Virus record (IMG/VR): IMGVR_UViG_3300043775_002158
Location: 1-64,000 of that record
Direction: 5' to 3' (one strand)
From: a virus
Length of the DNA: 64,000 bases
Part shown: in pieces, positions 15,813 through 25,242 of the stretch
How the letters are laid out: each line of letters begins with the position of its first letter
Position numbering within the stretch: position 1 is the stretch's first letter
Program-made: the position numbers and the translations under genes
Notes under the pieces: model-generated
The model's input: only the letters and a program-made list of their open reading frames with translations
Told to the model about the DNA's origin: nothing
Database searches by the model: none

Positions 15813-16616
15813 TTATAAAAAAATTAAATAATCTTTTAAACCTTTTTCTAAATTATATTGAGGAGTCCAACCGACCATCCAATTTTCAGAATTACTTTTA
15901 GTATGAAATTGATATCCCTTTGGGATATCTTTTTCATTATGGTAGGTGTATGGTATTTCTAATATGTCTAATACATCTTCAAAAGTTCTAGCATCCCCAC
16001 TACCAACCTCATACCATTGACCTTGGTAATCTTCAAACCATTCCATGGCAAATAAATTCGCACTTATGATATCTTTTACATATACAAAGTCTCGTTGTGG
16101 TTTTTTGGGGAATAACTTGATTTCTTGACCCTCTTTTTGTTTTTCCAACATTTGATACGCCACCGACGCCATCTTCCCTTTATGGTCTTCTAATGGACCG
16201 TAAACGTTAAAATAACGTAAAGCAATACCCCCACATTTAATAACATATTGTTCTGCGGTATATTTGCTCCAACCATATAGATTTGAAGGGTATTCATCAT
16301 TTGTACCGTAGTTTGCCGCTGACGATGAGTAAATAAACTTTTTACCCAATAATTGACACCATTCCGCAACTCTACGAGTAAACTCAAAATTACGAGTCAT
16401 CATGTAATTCACATCAGTTTCCAAGGTATCCGAACAAGCACCGACGTGAAATACCACATTAGGATCAAATCGATTTAATTTAAAATATATTTCATTATAC
16501 CAATCGGAGACATCAAAAATATCCTCATTAATTTCTAATATTTCGTGTTGGTCTTTTAATTCATTTAATAGGTTTTTTCCAATAAAACCATTTGTTCCTG
16601 TTATTAAAATTTTCAT
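15813..16616 (-). CDS. HldD-like ADP-heptose epimerase (SDR family)
   Basis: A 267-residue extended short-chain dehydrogenase. The NAD(P) motif GTNGFIG is at 7-13, the catalytic YGWSK (Y114, K118) with SSSAA just before it, and the stretch NVYGPLEDHKGKMASV (137-152) is close to the signature of ADP-L-glycero-D-manno-heptose 6-epimerase. The C-terminus has QRDFVYVKDI and a YEVGSGDARTF substrate segment. It is two bases from the HldE-like kinase gene, so the pair is probably one transcript acting on ADP-heptose. The exact sugar substrate is inferred. Confidence 0.82.
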   Translation of the reverse strand: MKILITGTNGFIGKNLLNELKDQHEILEINEDIFDVSDWYNEIYFKLNRFDPNVVFHVGACSDTLETDVNYMMTRNFEFTRRVAEWCQLLGKKFIYSSSAANYGTNDEYPSNLYGWSKYTAEQYVIKCGGIALRYFNVYGPLEDHKGKMASVAYQMLEKQKEGQEIKLFPKKPQRDFVYVKDIISANLFAMEWFEDYQGQWYEVGSGDARTFEDVLDILEIPYTYHNEKDIPKGYQFHTKSNSENWMVGWTPQYNLEKGLKDYLIFL

Positions 16617-16618
16617 AA

Positions 16619-17377
16619 CTATTTTTTTTGTCTTACTATTGGTACGCTCACCCCTCTTTTCTGAACAACGATTGAAGCCATTTTATTTGCATATATTATT
16701 GATTCCTCAACGTTTTTAGTTTCCAAATATTTTACAGTAAAAGATGCTGTAAATGTATCACCAGCACCACTAACATCAATTGTTTCACGAGGATCTGGTG
16801 ATGGGTATATGTTATCCATATATCTAGCACCTTTTGACCCTAACGTAACTAATATTTTATTTAACCAACATGTGTCAAAATCGTGTTTTAAAAACTCAGA
16901 TTCGTTTAGTTTAATAAAATTGAAGGATGATAAAATTTTATTACCTATTTTTTTCTTTGTATCCATAACAATAAAACGAGAATGATATGCAACTTCTAAT
17001 AATATTTCTTCGTTCAAATAACCTTTGTTGTAATCGCTCACAATAACTGCGTCAGATTCTTTTATTTCGTCAATTACATCGTCAGTCAATTCCAAAGGTG
17101 TAATTGTTTCCTCACCCTCATCAATTCTAATAAACATATGATTAGATTTATCATCCACATATCTTGTCTTCTTAATTGGTTGAAATTGATGTAAATGTTT
17201 AATCGTTACATCTTGATCTAGCGACTTCAAATTTTCAACTACGTTTCCCGCCATTCCAAAATTTCTTTCTACATATAATGGATTAAAAACTGGTACAGGG
17301 GCTTCAGGACTTAATCTCTTTGTTTCACCATATACGAATATATCCGTACAAAATTCACCTATTACTGTTATTTTCAT
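16619..17377 (-). CDS. PfkB-family kinase, HldE kinase-domain-like
   Basis: A 252-residue sugar kinase. RLSPEAPVPV (21-30) followed by GMAGNVVENL (41-50) is characteristic of the kinase half of HldE (heptose 7-phosphate kinase). The PfkB catalytic motif DVSGAGDTF lies at 201-209 with D207 as expected base. It is shorter than a bacterial kinase domain of about 310 residues and has no nucleotidyltransferase half. The epimerase follows it. Together they suggest a partial ADP-heptose route that would need host enzymes for the missing steps. Confidence 0.82.
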   Translation of the reverse strand: MKITVIGEFCTDIFVYGETKRLSPEAPVPVFNPLYVERNFGMAGNVVENLKSLDQDVTIKHLHQFQPIKKTRYVDDKSNHMFIRIDEGEETITPLELTDDVIDEIKESDAVIVSDYNKGYLNEEILLEVAYHSRFIVMDTKKKIGNKILSSFNFIKLNESEFLKHDFDTCWLNKILVTLGSKGARYMDNIYPSPDPRETIDVSGAGDTFTASFTVKYLETKNVEESIIYANKMASIVVQKRGVSVPIVRQKK

Positions 17378-17436
17378 ATTATAATATAATAAAACAAATA
17401 CTAAAATCCAAGTATTTATATAGAAACACAGATAAA

Positions 17437-17886
17437 ATGGGAAAGAAATTTAAAATCACAGAAGACCAATTAAAAAGATTGGTGGAAAATAAAAGTAGAA
17501 TTCAAGAACAAATGGATGAAGAACTTGATGGTCCTTCAAGAGAAGAGTATTTTGCAAAACACGGAGATGATAATATGGGTTGGACAGGTAGTTCAAACAA
17601 AACATATCAAGATTTACCTGATGGTGACTATGATGATGAAACATATGATGATTTTGACACATTACATAGTGCTTACCCTAATTTCCATTCACATTATTCA
17701 GGTAAAGGTGAGGTAGATCGAGCAAGAGGAATGTTTGGTACATATAAAAACCTTCGTGGTCCATTACGTATAAAGAAAAGAAGATCTATGGATGAGATGG
17801 GCATGAAAGAAGATGGTATGATGAACGAATCGATTAAACAATATAAAACCGAATTTGATAGGTTTTTAAAGAAACCAAAACAATAG
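17437..17886 (+). CDS. Leader-bearing acidic protein (149 aa)
   Basis: ATG 17437 gives MGKKFKITEDQLKRLVEN and then RIQEQ, a long-type leader with site I-Q-E at 22-24; the longer in-frame start at 17320 lies inside the kinase gene and is rejected. TATTTATA is at 17413-17420, 16 bases upstream. The body is rich in Asp, Tyr and Gly (about 60-80) and ends with basic and helical segments. No family recognised. Confidence 0.72.
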   Translation: MGKKFKITEDQLKRLVENKSRIQEQMDEELDGPSREEYFAKHGDDNMGWTGSSNKTYQDLPDGDYDDETYDDFDTLHSAYPNFHSHYSGKGEVDRARGMFGTYKNLRGPLRIKKRRSMDEMGMKEDGMMNESIKQYKTEFDRFLKKPKQ

Positions 17887-17892
17887 TTAATG

Positions 17893-17919
17893 AACCCTTC
17901 AGAAATGAGGGGTTTTTTA
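17893..17919 (+). terminator. Rho-independent terminator
   Basis: AACCCTTC pairs with GAGGGGTT (one wobble) around AGAAAT, followed by six T. It lies just after the stop at 17886. Confidence 0.85.
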
Positions 17920-17946
17920 TTATATCTATAGGGATATTTATATACA

Positions 17947-20367
17947 ATGAACTTTAACAACATTTTTGAAGAATTACTACTTGAGTTAAGTGGACAGGAG
18001 ATATATCAAAAGTATTATTCTAAAATACCATATGAGACTTTTTTAGATATTGTAATGGCTGACCCGAAAACAAACATAAGTGGATCAGGTGAATTACTAT
18101 CAATAGGAAAATATTCAAAATTATTATTATCATTTTATCAAAAGGGTAGTTTAAGGGATGAGGATTTAGCAAAGGCTGAAGAATATTTGGAATGTGTTTA
18201 TTCCCATAATATCGCATTAGACGTAAGTAAATTAAAAAATTTAGGGGACTTATATCAAGTAGTTCAAAAATATCTTATTTCGGACACACAAGATCTTAAT
18301 GAAATTTTAAAGGCACTTGTTATCGATCAAGATTACAAATTACTACATCAAGGTAAGGATTGGGATTTTTATCAACCTCTAACCGAAAAGGGTTCCGCAT
18401 ATTTAGGATTTGCCACCGAGTGGTGTACAGCGTGGGGTCAATACTGTCTTAATAAAAAATATAGAGAAAGACAAAACCATTTTGAAAGACATAACGGACA
18501 AGGACCTTTATTCATTATGATGAGTAAAATTAATCCATTAAACAAATATCAATTTCATTTTGAAACAAATCAATTTATGGATCCAAAGGACAGTAGAATT
18601 AATTTTACTGAATTTTGGCCAAATAAAGATGAAATTAAAAATTATTTCTTCCCATCATTAGTTAGAGAAACATCTGAGGAAGAAGTAAAAAATGAATTAC
18701 AAAGAATATCTATTTTACCTGACGGAGATGGTATGGTAATATTAAAGAAATCAATTGGAACTGTTAACAATCCTTTAGTGGAAGCAATCATAAATGAAGA
18801 TGAAGATGCATTAGAAGATTTGGTTGATGGTGAAGAAAGAGATGGGTCTGTTTATGTTTATAGTGGTAGACTTATTATACAAGTTGACGGGATACCAGGA
18901 GACGATGCTGAGGGTGTTGAAAGATCGATAGATCAATATAGAGGAGAGGCGAATAATGGTTGGGAGTGGGTTCATAGTGATATGGAAAATAGATTTTACG
19001 ACGTAGACGATTATGAAGATGAACTTGAAAAAATTTTTAAATCTTATTACGATAATAATAAAATAATATTACAAGAAGAATTGGGTATTAACTCATATGA
19101 AATTTTTAAAGAAGATTATTTTGATAACTATCTTGGTGATGATTATGTTAAAGATACTTTTGTGGATGATATAACAGATTTATCATATCCAAGTTATGAA
19201 GCTGAAAATGATAGAGAAGCAGACGCAATTGAAAAGTATTTGTCTTTTGGTTCTTCAGATGAACTTAATTTTTCAATTGTTTTTTTAGTACAATTTTTAA
19301 TTAAAAGAAATATTGTTGGACTTGGTGGGGATTATGATTGGACAATACAAGACATGGTTAGTAGTTATATTAGTCATTATAATTTAACAACTGAAATAGA
19401 TGAACCGGTATATAATTATGAGACAACGTATCCAAAATATGGAGACAATAATTATATTACAAAAAGAACTGACGAACATTTCGGTAAATTATTAGACAAT
19501 CCAGAAACAAATCATCAATGTGTTGAGTTAAGAAAACAATTAAATTACATTATTAAAACTTTATTTAAAGGATCAACTAAATTTGAAAATGATCATGTAA
19601 AAATTAAGTTAAAATCAAATAGAATTGATTGTGAAAAGGGAACTGTTAATATTGAATTTGTAAATAAAGATACAGGTCAGGTTTTCTACGATAATAACGT
19701 TAAAGTTGAAAATTTACCGAGATATGCAACTAACTACGAATTAAATTTAAAAGAAAATAAAAAAGTGAAATTAGTAATAACCGAATCACAATTAAAAAAT
19801 TTAAAGAAGTCGGTTAATAAAGGAGAAGATATAGGTGAGAGAAGTCGTAGTTTTGCGTTTACAAGAAAGAAAAGAAAATTTAGTAAACCTGAAAGAATGT
19901 CTAATCCACTTAGATATAAGGAAAAGGATAGATTAGAAGAAAATGGAAAAACTAATGAAAGAAAAATATTAAATTTTTTTGATTTAGTTAGTAAAGGTAT
20001 TGTTTGGATTACAGAACCTCATACTAATGGTGAAAGAGTTGAACCGAATTGGGAACACGATACAAATGTAATAACATTATGGAATGTTGAACACCCCGAA
20101 TCAGGTCAAGAATGGGTTAGACAAGCAATACATTTTCCAAAAAATAATTCAGTTAAATGGTGGAATGAAGTCGGTCAATTTCAATTAACTGACGACAAAT
20201 ACTATCAAATACTAAGAAGTATTGAATTATATAAGAAACAAAACGAAAAAGACAAGGATGCCAAATTCCTAACTTGTAAGAATTGTAGAAAGAAATTCAC
20301 TCAAACAACACACAAAGGTAAGAAATCTTTACCTATTTGTCCAACTTGTGGAACACATAATAAATGA
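17947..20367 (+). CDS. Large leader-bearing WC-domain protein with internal second leader
   Basis: An 806-residue protein. Its start MNFNNIFEELLLELS is a short-type leader four bases after TATTTATA (17935-17942). Residues about 115-235 carry the WC-domain (ATEWCTAWGQYC near 155-166, GPLFIMMSKI, then KYQFHFETNQFMD). A long acidic middle follows. Near residue 609 a second leader-like segment, LVITESQLKNLKKSV, starts a basic region (RSFAFTRKKRKFSK), a folded segment with several tryptophans (GIVWITEP, WNVEHPE, VKWWNEV) and a C-terminal zinc ribbon (CKNC...CPTC, about 775-800). It looks like a fusion of two originally separate cargo proteins. Function unknown. Confidence 0.72.
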   Translation: MNFNNIFEELLLELSGQEIYQKYYSKIPYETFLDIVMADPKTNISGSGELLSIGKYSKLLLSFYQKGSLRDEDLAKAEEYLECVYSHNIALDVSKLKNLGDLYQVVQKYLISDTQDLNEILKALVIDQDYKLLHQGKDWDFYQPLTEKGSAYLGFATEWCTAWGQYCLNKKYRERQNHFERHNGQGPLFIMMSKINPLNKYQFHFETNQFMDPKDSRINFTEFWPNKDEIKNYFFPSLVRETSEEEVKNELQRISILPDGDGMVILKKSIGTVNNPLVEAIINEDEDALEDLVDGEERDGSVYVYSGRLIIQVDGIPGDDAEGVERSIDQYRGEANNGWEWVHSDMENRFYDVDDYEDELEKIFKSYYDNNKIILQEELGINSYEIFKEDYFDNYLGDDYVKDTFVDDITDLSYPSYEAENDREADAIEKYLSFGSSDELNFSIVFLVQFLIKRNIVGLGGDYDWTIQDMVSSYISHYNLTTEIDEPVYNYETTYPKYGDNNYITKRTDEHFGKLLDNPETNHQCVELRKQLNYIIKTLFKGSTKFENDHVKIKLKSNRIDCEKGTVNIEFVNKDTGQVFYDNNVKVENLPRYATNYELNLKENKKVKLVITESQLKNLKKSVNKGEDIGERSRSFAFTRKKRKFSKPERMSNPLRYKEKDRLEENGKTNERKILNFFDLVSKGIVWITEPHTNGERVEPNWEHDTNVITLWNVEHPESGQEWVRQAIHFPKNNSVKWWNEVGQFQLTDDKYYQILRSIELYKKQNEKDKDAKFLTCKNCRKKFTQTTHKGKKSLPICPTCGTHNK

Positions 20368-20372
20368 TATAA

Positions 20373-21686
20373 TTAAGGGTTTAGGTTATTTTTTAGAGGA
20401 TTACCACATAAATCAGTTCTAAGAAGTATTGTTTCAACCACACTACCTCTTTTCATTTTTACATTAGGTTCGTTATTATATAATAAATCCTTAGATTTAT
20501 TACTTTTAATTGTAACCCAAGGGGTATCGGCGTGAGATCCCGCCTCATAAAATATACCATACTTACCTTCTCGACTAACCAACGGAACAATAGATAATAT
20601 AATTTCTTGTGACGGAGCATTATCAATAATTGATTTAGCTTTTACACCATCTAATCTGAATGTTTGTGAACGATCTCCACCAAATTCACCGTCAGATAAT
20701 CTACCATATTGATTAAACGAATTGCCAATTTTAGTTATATCATTAACAAATTCCATAAAATTATTGTATCCAGCATTTTTTGATAGTTCAGATATTTTAC
20801 CTATTTTTTCATTTTCAGTAAATGGTTTTTCTCCTACAAGTTTAAAAATGTATTTTGATCTTTTTTCTGGATTTTGGAAGTCTTTGTCTTTTATTTTACC
20901 GTTTTGAAAATCTAACATCCAACTTCGTTGAGCGTTTTCTAATTTAGTTTTATATTCCGATTGAGCATCTGTTATTCTTTTAATTTCATTTGATACCTCA
21001 GGACTTGTAACGGTATCTAAAACACCATTATTTAAATTAACTTCACCTAATGATACTCCATTCATTCGTAATTCGAATATTGCCTCATCACAATAATGCG
21101 TAGCACTATTTCTCCCTTTGTAATACCCAACCGTTATTTCCATACCAACAAGACATTCGTAATCTTTACTAGTACTAATAACTGCACTTACAAATTGTTC
21201 TCTTTGATATAAACTTGTTAATTTTGGATCTTTTAAATCGTTAGGTCCATTGTATGGGGTGTCTCCAATTTTTGTTTGTGGGTCGGGTATTTTAGGTAGT
21301 TTATCTATAGATCCATTATCAAGAAGATCTTTAAAGTATTTACCTAAATAATTAACCATTTGTTCTCCTCTTTTTTGTGATAAAACTCCAGTTGCTAATT
21401 TTGGTTTTGATGGATCTTCATTATCTACGTTTGTTACTTTACTTTCTCCCGCAACAATTTGTATTGTTATATTACTTCCTTTATTCTTATTAATAAAATT
21501 GGTTATTTTAGATAATTCAGGATTTAATTTACTTATTTGATTAGAAGTTAATTTCCAATAACCCATCGGCCAAATAGACCCTAACGGAACGGTCAATGAT
21601 TCTGTTCTAACTTCATTTTGTTCGTTGACAACTAATTTATCAACCATCCTCTTAATCTGATCTTCCGTTAAAATTACTTTCTTCAT
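20373..21686 (-). CDS. Leader-bearing OmpA-like protein
   Basis: A 437-residue leftward gene starting MKKVILTEDQIKRMVDKLVV and then NEQ (site V-N-E, 20-22); TATTTATA lies at 21693-21700 on its strand. Residues about 50-115 have a helix-strand-helix order (ITNFINKNKG, ITIQIVAGES, LSQKRGEQMVNYL) like the OmpA-C/MotB peptidoglycan-binding fold, where a late LS..R is usual. The remainder is mixed and unrecognised. A wall-binding role would match the GH73 and PGBD cargo nearby, but the fold call is tentative. Confidence 0.6.
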   Translation of the reverse strand: MKKVILTEDQIKRMVDKLVVNEQNEVRTESLTVPLGSIWPMGYWKLTSNQISKLNPELSKITNFINKNKGSNITIQIVAGESKVTNVDNEDPSKPKLATGVLSQKRGEQMVNYLGKYFKDLLDNGSIDKLPKIPDPQTKIGDTPYNGPNDLKDPKLTSLYQREQFVSAVISTSKDYECLVGMEITVGYYKGRNSATHYCDEAIFELRMNGVSLGEVNLNNGVLDTVTSPEVSNEIKRITDAQSEYKTKLENAQRSWMLDFQNGKIKDKDFQNPEKRSKYIFKLVGEKPFTENEKIGKISELSKNAGYNNFMEFVNDITKIGNSFNQYGRLSDGEFGGDRSQTFRLDGVKAKSIIDNAPSQEIILSIVPLVSREGKYGIFYEAGSHADTPWVTIKSNKSKDLLYNNEPNVKMKRGSVVETILLRTDLCGNPLKNNLNP

Positions 21687-21746
21687 GTTATATATAAATA
21701 CTTTAAAAAGATAAGTTGTATTTATTAGTATATAAATAGAAAAATT

Positions 21747-22589
21747 ATGTTATTAAAATTAGGATCAGAAGGAGAAGATGTTAAAAAACTTCAAATTAAA
21801 TTGGGAGTAGACCCAATAGGTAAATTTGGACCAAAGACCGAAGCGGCAGTAAAAAATTGGCAATCATCAAACGGTTTAACCGCGGACGGTATTGTTGGTG
21901 ATGGTACTTGGAGTAAGTTATTTACTGAAGGTACTGTAAGTGCACCGACAGTAATTACTGAGCCGGCACCCGTTGCAAATATCGGTGGTTTGAAATTAGA
22001 GAAATTGAAAGGTCATATTCCTGATGCGGTAATCAAACAAATTCCCGATACCGCAGCTAAATTCCAAATCAACACCCCATTAAGATTAGCACATTTCTTG
22101 GCTCAGTGTGGTCATGAATCAGGTGGGTTTAGACTAACTAAAGAAAATCTTAACTATTCAGCTAAGGGTCTTACAGGAACATTTAAGAAGTATTTCCCAA
22201 CAGAGGCCGCCGCAAAACCATACGAAAGACAACCTGCAAAAATTGCAAATAAAGTTTACGGAGGTAGAATGGGTAACGGTCCCGAATCAAGTGGTGAGGG
22301 GTCTAAATTCTGTGGTCGTGGTTATATTCAATTAACAGGAAAGGATAACTATACGGCATTTGGTAAGTCAATAAATGAGGATATGGTTTCAAATCCGGAC
22401 AAAGTTGCGTCAGATTATGCGTTATTATCTGCGGCTTGGTTCTTCTCTAAGAACGGTTTACATAAGATGGCCGATGAAGGTTCATCTGATACGGTTGTAA
22501 CTAAAATCACAAAAAGAGTAAATGGTGGAACAATAGGTCTTGCAGATCGTATTAAACACTTTAAAGAATATTATTCATTACTATCATAA
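21747..22589 (+). CDS. Endolysin: PGBD1 plus GH19 domain
   Basis: A 280-residue protein. Residues 1-60 are a PGBD1 cell-wall-binding domain (VKKLQIKLG, IGKFGPKTEAAVKNWQ, DGIVGDGTW). From about 85 a GH19 chitinase-type muramidase domain follows: RLAHFLAQCGHESGGF with catalytic E124, NYSAKGL, then FCGRGYIQLTGKDNY (about 188-202) and SAAWFFSKNGL. It has neither a signal peptide nor the capsid leader, so it should act from the cytoplasm at lysis and need a holin. A TATAAATA octamer lies about 10 bases before the ATG, with TATTTATT further upstream. Confidence 0.92.
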   Translation: MLLKLGSEGEDVKKLQIKLGVDPIGKFGPKTEAAVKNWQSSNGLTADGIVGDGTWSKLFTEGTVSAPTVITEPAPVANIGGLKLEKLKGHIPDAVIKQIPDTAAKFQINTPLRLAHFLAQCGHESGGFRLTKENLNYSAKGLTGTFKKYFPTEAAAKPYERQPAKIANKVYGGRMGNGPESSGEGSKFCGRGYIQLTGKDNYTAFGKSINEDMVSNPDKVASDYALLSAAWFFSKNGLHKMADEGSSDTVVTKITKRVNGGTIGLADRIKHFKEYYSLLS

Positions 22590-22594
22590 AAAAT

Positions 22595-23041
22595 TTAATT
22601 AATACTTAATAATTTTTTAAAATGATTTAATGCATCTTCAAGATTGTGATATTTAAAATTTTTGATTTGTTTTGGACACTGTACTATAAAGACATCACAC
22701 AATTCGTCATAATAAAGACAATTTTTATTAGTTATTTTATTTTGCATATTGACTTTATTTTCCACCCATCTTAAATTTGAAACGTGATTATTATAAATGT
22801 TTCTATCAATGTGATCAACCGCAGGTAAATTGTTAATATTTGGTATATATGTTAACGCCACCAATCTATGTATGTTAAATGATTTTGGTTTACCTTTTTC
22901 GATTGGTAAATTTATACAAATTCTTTTGGTGTCTTTATTAATTTTTTGTTTCAATATACGACCGGTTTTTTGATTTCTAACCTCTCCATATTCATTGATT
23001 TCATAATTATTTAAATTCGGGATACTTTTATATTTTTCCAT
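22595..23041 (-). CDS. NUMOD4-HNH homing endonuclease
   Basis: A 148-residue protein from ATG 23041 (MEKYKSIPNLNNYEINEYGE). A seven-residue longer start exists, but this one is preceded by a TATTTATT box. The N-terminal segment with NYEINEYGEVRNQKTGRIL is a NUMOD4 module. The HNH core is HRLVALTYIPN, then VDHIDRNIYNNHVSNLRWV, with the expected His, Asn and Asn. This is a typical free-standing phage homing nuclease, inserted between the endolysin gene and a terminator. It has no capsid leader, unlike the other nucleases here. Confidence 0.88.
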   Translation of the reverse strand: MEKYKSIPNLNNYEINEYGEVRNQKTGRILKQKINKDTKRICINLPIEKGKPKSFNIHRLVALTYIPNINNLPAVDHIDRNIYNNHVSNLRWVENKVNMQNKITNKNCLYYDELCDVFIVQCPKQIKNFKYHNLEDALNHFKKLLSIN

Positions 23042-23063
23042 AATAATAAATATAGTGGACAAT

Positions 23064-23094
23064 AAAAAAGGGACCTTTTTTGTGGTCCCTTTTT
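23064..23094. terminator. Bidirectional terminator
   Basis: AAAAAGGGACC pairs with GGTCCCTTTTT around TTTTTTGT. Reading leftward it ends upstream transcription before the HNH gene; it lies 30 bases from the 23098 stop. Confidence 0.85.
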
Positions 23095-23097
23095 CAT

Positions 23098-24732
23098 TTA
23101 ATATGTTTCCTTTATATCTACATCCGTTTCAGGATCTAAATCACTGAATCTACGTGAATCGTCATCATCATTTTCTTCGTCTTTAGGATGCATTTTAGTA
23201 CCTTCTAATTCCGACCATTTCTTAGCACCAATAAAGTGTCCTCCGGCCAATTCATTATCCTCATCGATAGGATAAACACAATATAGAGTACGATTATCAA
23301 TCGGACCATTCTCACCTACCACATATGTCTCAACTAAATATGATTTATCTTGATCATCGATGTATAATATTGTTGATGATTCGGTATAGTGAGGTTCAAA
23401 CATAACTCCATCGTAAACAACCCAATTTGTTTTATCTAAATGATATAAACCAAAATTTTTCTTATTTTTCTTACTTTTATATAATCTAATCTTAGGATTA
23501 TCAATACTTGTTCTGGCGGTAATAAATTCATTCTCCATTAAATGTTGATAAATGAAAGCAACACCTAAATCCGATAAACTTTGATTAACTATTCTTCCAT
23601 TTTGATCTTGTCTTGAACCGACAGATTTAAGTGTATTATCTAATAATCTAAATTCATTACCCACCTTTTTAATTGCTGACATTAATTCATATGAGGAAAA
23701 TTTATCTAAAACATCTCTTCCTGTTACTGTTAAAATATATAAATTTCTAAGGTTTGGATCCATACTTTTCCAAGACTTCTCAGTTGATATTACACCACCT
23801 CCGTCTAAATAAGCCTTTTTTAATTCCCTTCTTGCAGCGGCAAATTCATTTCTACCGGGATTTTCCGTAAGTCGATTGGCCATGTTTCTATCAAATAATT
23901 CGGCCTCATCATATCTTACATATTCGAACTTATCTCTATGTTCAGCTAATTGTGGGTATATTGTAATAACTTCTTGCCATGTTTTAGGATTATCACCATC
24001 ATTTAACATGCTGGTCATCTTAAAACCTGTATATCCATTATCACGTTCACAATATTGTAATGCACATATGTAATATCTACTAATATCCTTATTTGGGTTG
24101 TCTTTAGGATTTTTAGATTCATCCATAACAAACCAAAACGTTCTTCTTGGTCTATATGTTCCCCATAAATTAGAACGAGAATCTGACGTATTTCTACCTG
24201 TTACACACCATTGAAGTCCTCCGTGTTTTTCGGCCATTACCTGTTGGTAAAATCCGTATTTAATGGATTCTCTAGCATCAGATACATAGTGTACTTTAAA
24301 TCCTTCTTCATTAATGATTACATCTCTATCACTTAACCATAATTTTTTAGATGCCGCTACCTTCTTTTCGTCAGATGTTAATTTACCTTTAAATTCATCT
24401 TCTTCACCTGCGGTTAATACAGCGTCTCTAAATTCGTGTAATAAAGATTCAATTTCTTCTAAACTATATTGACTAATGTCCATTAATTTAGATGGATCAA
24501 ATGCTGGAAAACCACGAGTACCGTCGTGTCTCATTAAAAAAGTATAGACAGCCGGATTATTAACGGTTAAACTTTTTTGTTTTTCCATGAATAATGTTAA
24601 ATCGGTCTCAGCTTGTTGTATTTGTTCTGGTGTTGGATTATCACCAAACCATTTTTTTAATAGAAAGTTAAATAGTTTCTTATTTTTAACCTCTTCTACT
24701 ATAACGTCATAAACTAAATCTTGTATGTTCAT
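23098..24732 (-). CDS. Leader-bearing WC-domain protein (544 aa)
   Basis: Starts MNIQDLVYDVIVEE, a short-type leader with a possible I-V-E site at 11-13; a TATTTATG box lies at 24737-24744 on this strand. The WC-domain is clear: FKVHYVSDARESIKYG (about 145-160), LQWCVTG (173-179), then RRTFWFVMDES (196-206) and YYICALQY. The C-terminal half is strand-rich with an acidic tail (EENDDDDSRR). Residue order matches the 2152 and 17947 proteins, so I treat them as a family. No catalytic residues can be assigned. Confidence 0.75.
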   Translation of the reverse strand: MNIQDLVYDVIVEEVKNKKLFNFLLKKWFGDNPTPEQIQQAETDLTLFMEKQKSLTVNNPAVYTFLMRHDGTRGFPAFDPSKLMDISQYSLEEIESLLHEFRDAVLTAGEEDEFKGKLTSDEKKVAASKKLWLSDRDVIINEEGFKVHYVSDARESIKYGFYQQVMAEKHGGLQWCVTGRNTSDSRSNLWGTYRPRRTFWFVMDESKNPKDNPNKDISRYYICALQYCERDNGYTGFKMTSMLNDGDNPKTWQEVITIYPQLAEHRDKFEYVRYDEAELFDRNMANRLTENPGRNEFAAARRELKKAYLDGGGVISTEKSWKSMDPNLRNLYILTVTGRDVLDKFSSYELMSAIKKVGNEFRLLDNTLKSVGSRQDQNGRIVNQSLSDLGVAFIYQHLMENEFITARTSIDNPKIRLYKSKKNKKNFGLYHLDKTNWVVYDGVMFEPHYTESSTILYIDDQDKSYLVETYVVGENGPIDNRTLYCVYPIDEDNELAGGHFIGAKKWSELEGTKMHPKDEENDDDDSRRFSDLDPETDVDIKETY

Positions 24733-24783
24733 ACTACATAAATATATAATAAATACCTTTTTATCAATATAAAAACGGGTATA

Positions 24784-25137
24784 TTATTGAGATATGAACA
24801 TATCTGAACTTGTTAGGTTTTTCTTAAGGGTAGATAATTCTTCCGTAACCGATTTTAATAATCTTTCAATCATAAGAACTTTCATTAAACTATCGGCATC
24901 GGTTGTACTAACATCGTTGGTTTGACCACCAAAAAGAGCTAATTTTATTAAACTATCAGTTTCACTTTTAGATTGTTTCTCCTTCTTTCTTTGAAAATAT
25001 TTCCTTGAATTTTCTCTTGTACAATCAATACAGTAGTTGCTATGACCATCTAAAACCAATTTGTTCTTGTAAAAATTGTCAAGTGCTTTAGGTGTCTTAC
25101 AACCCGAACATCTCTTTTCTCTTTTCTCTTCAGACAT
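24784..25137 (-). CDS. Zinc-ribbon protein with helical tail
   Basis: A 117-residue protein. CSGCKTPKALDNFYKN and HSNYCIDCTRE (about 10-42) form a CxxC/CxxC zinc finger of a type widespread in phages, followed by a basic stretch and a helical C-terminus. It has a host-type promoter directly upstream (25161-25192). Probably a small regulatory or nuclease-accessory protein; role not known. Confidence 0.75.
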   Translation of the reverse strand: MSEEKREKRCSGCKTPKALDNFYKNKLVLDGHSNYCIDCTRENSRKYFQRKKEKQSKSETDSLIKLALFGGQTNDVSTTDADSLMKVLMIERLLKSVTEELSTLKKNLTSSDMFISQ

Positions 25138-25160
25138 AAATCTATTTTTTGATTAAGACA

Positions 25161-25192
25161 CAAAGGTAATGTATATTAAAAGAAAAACCCAA
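25161..25192 (-). promoter_or_regulatory. Bacteroidota-type promoter
   Basis: On the minus strand TACCTTTG (25168-25161) is preceded about 20 nt upstream by a TTTG-like element, and the ATG at 25137 follows after a short leader. Confidence 0.55.
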
Positions 25193-25242
25193 ATATCATA
25201 AAAAATATTTGGGTATAACTTATATTATATTATATTTTAATA

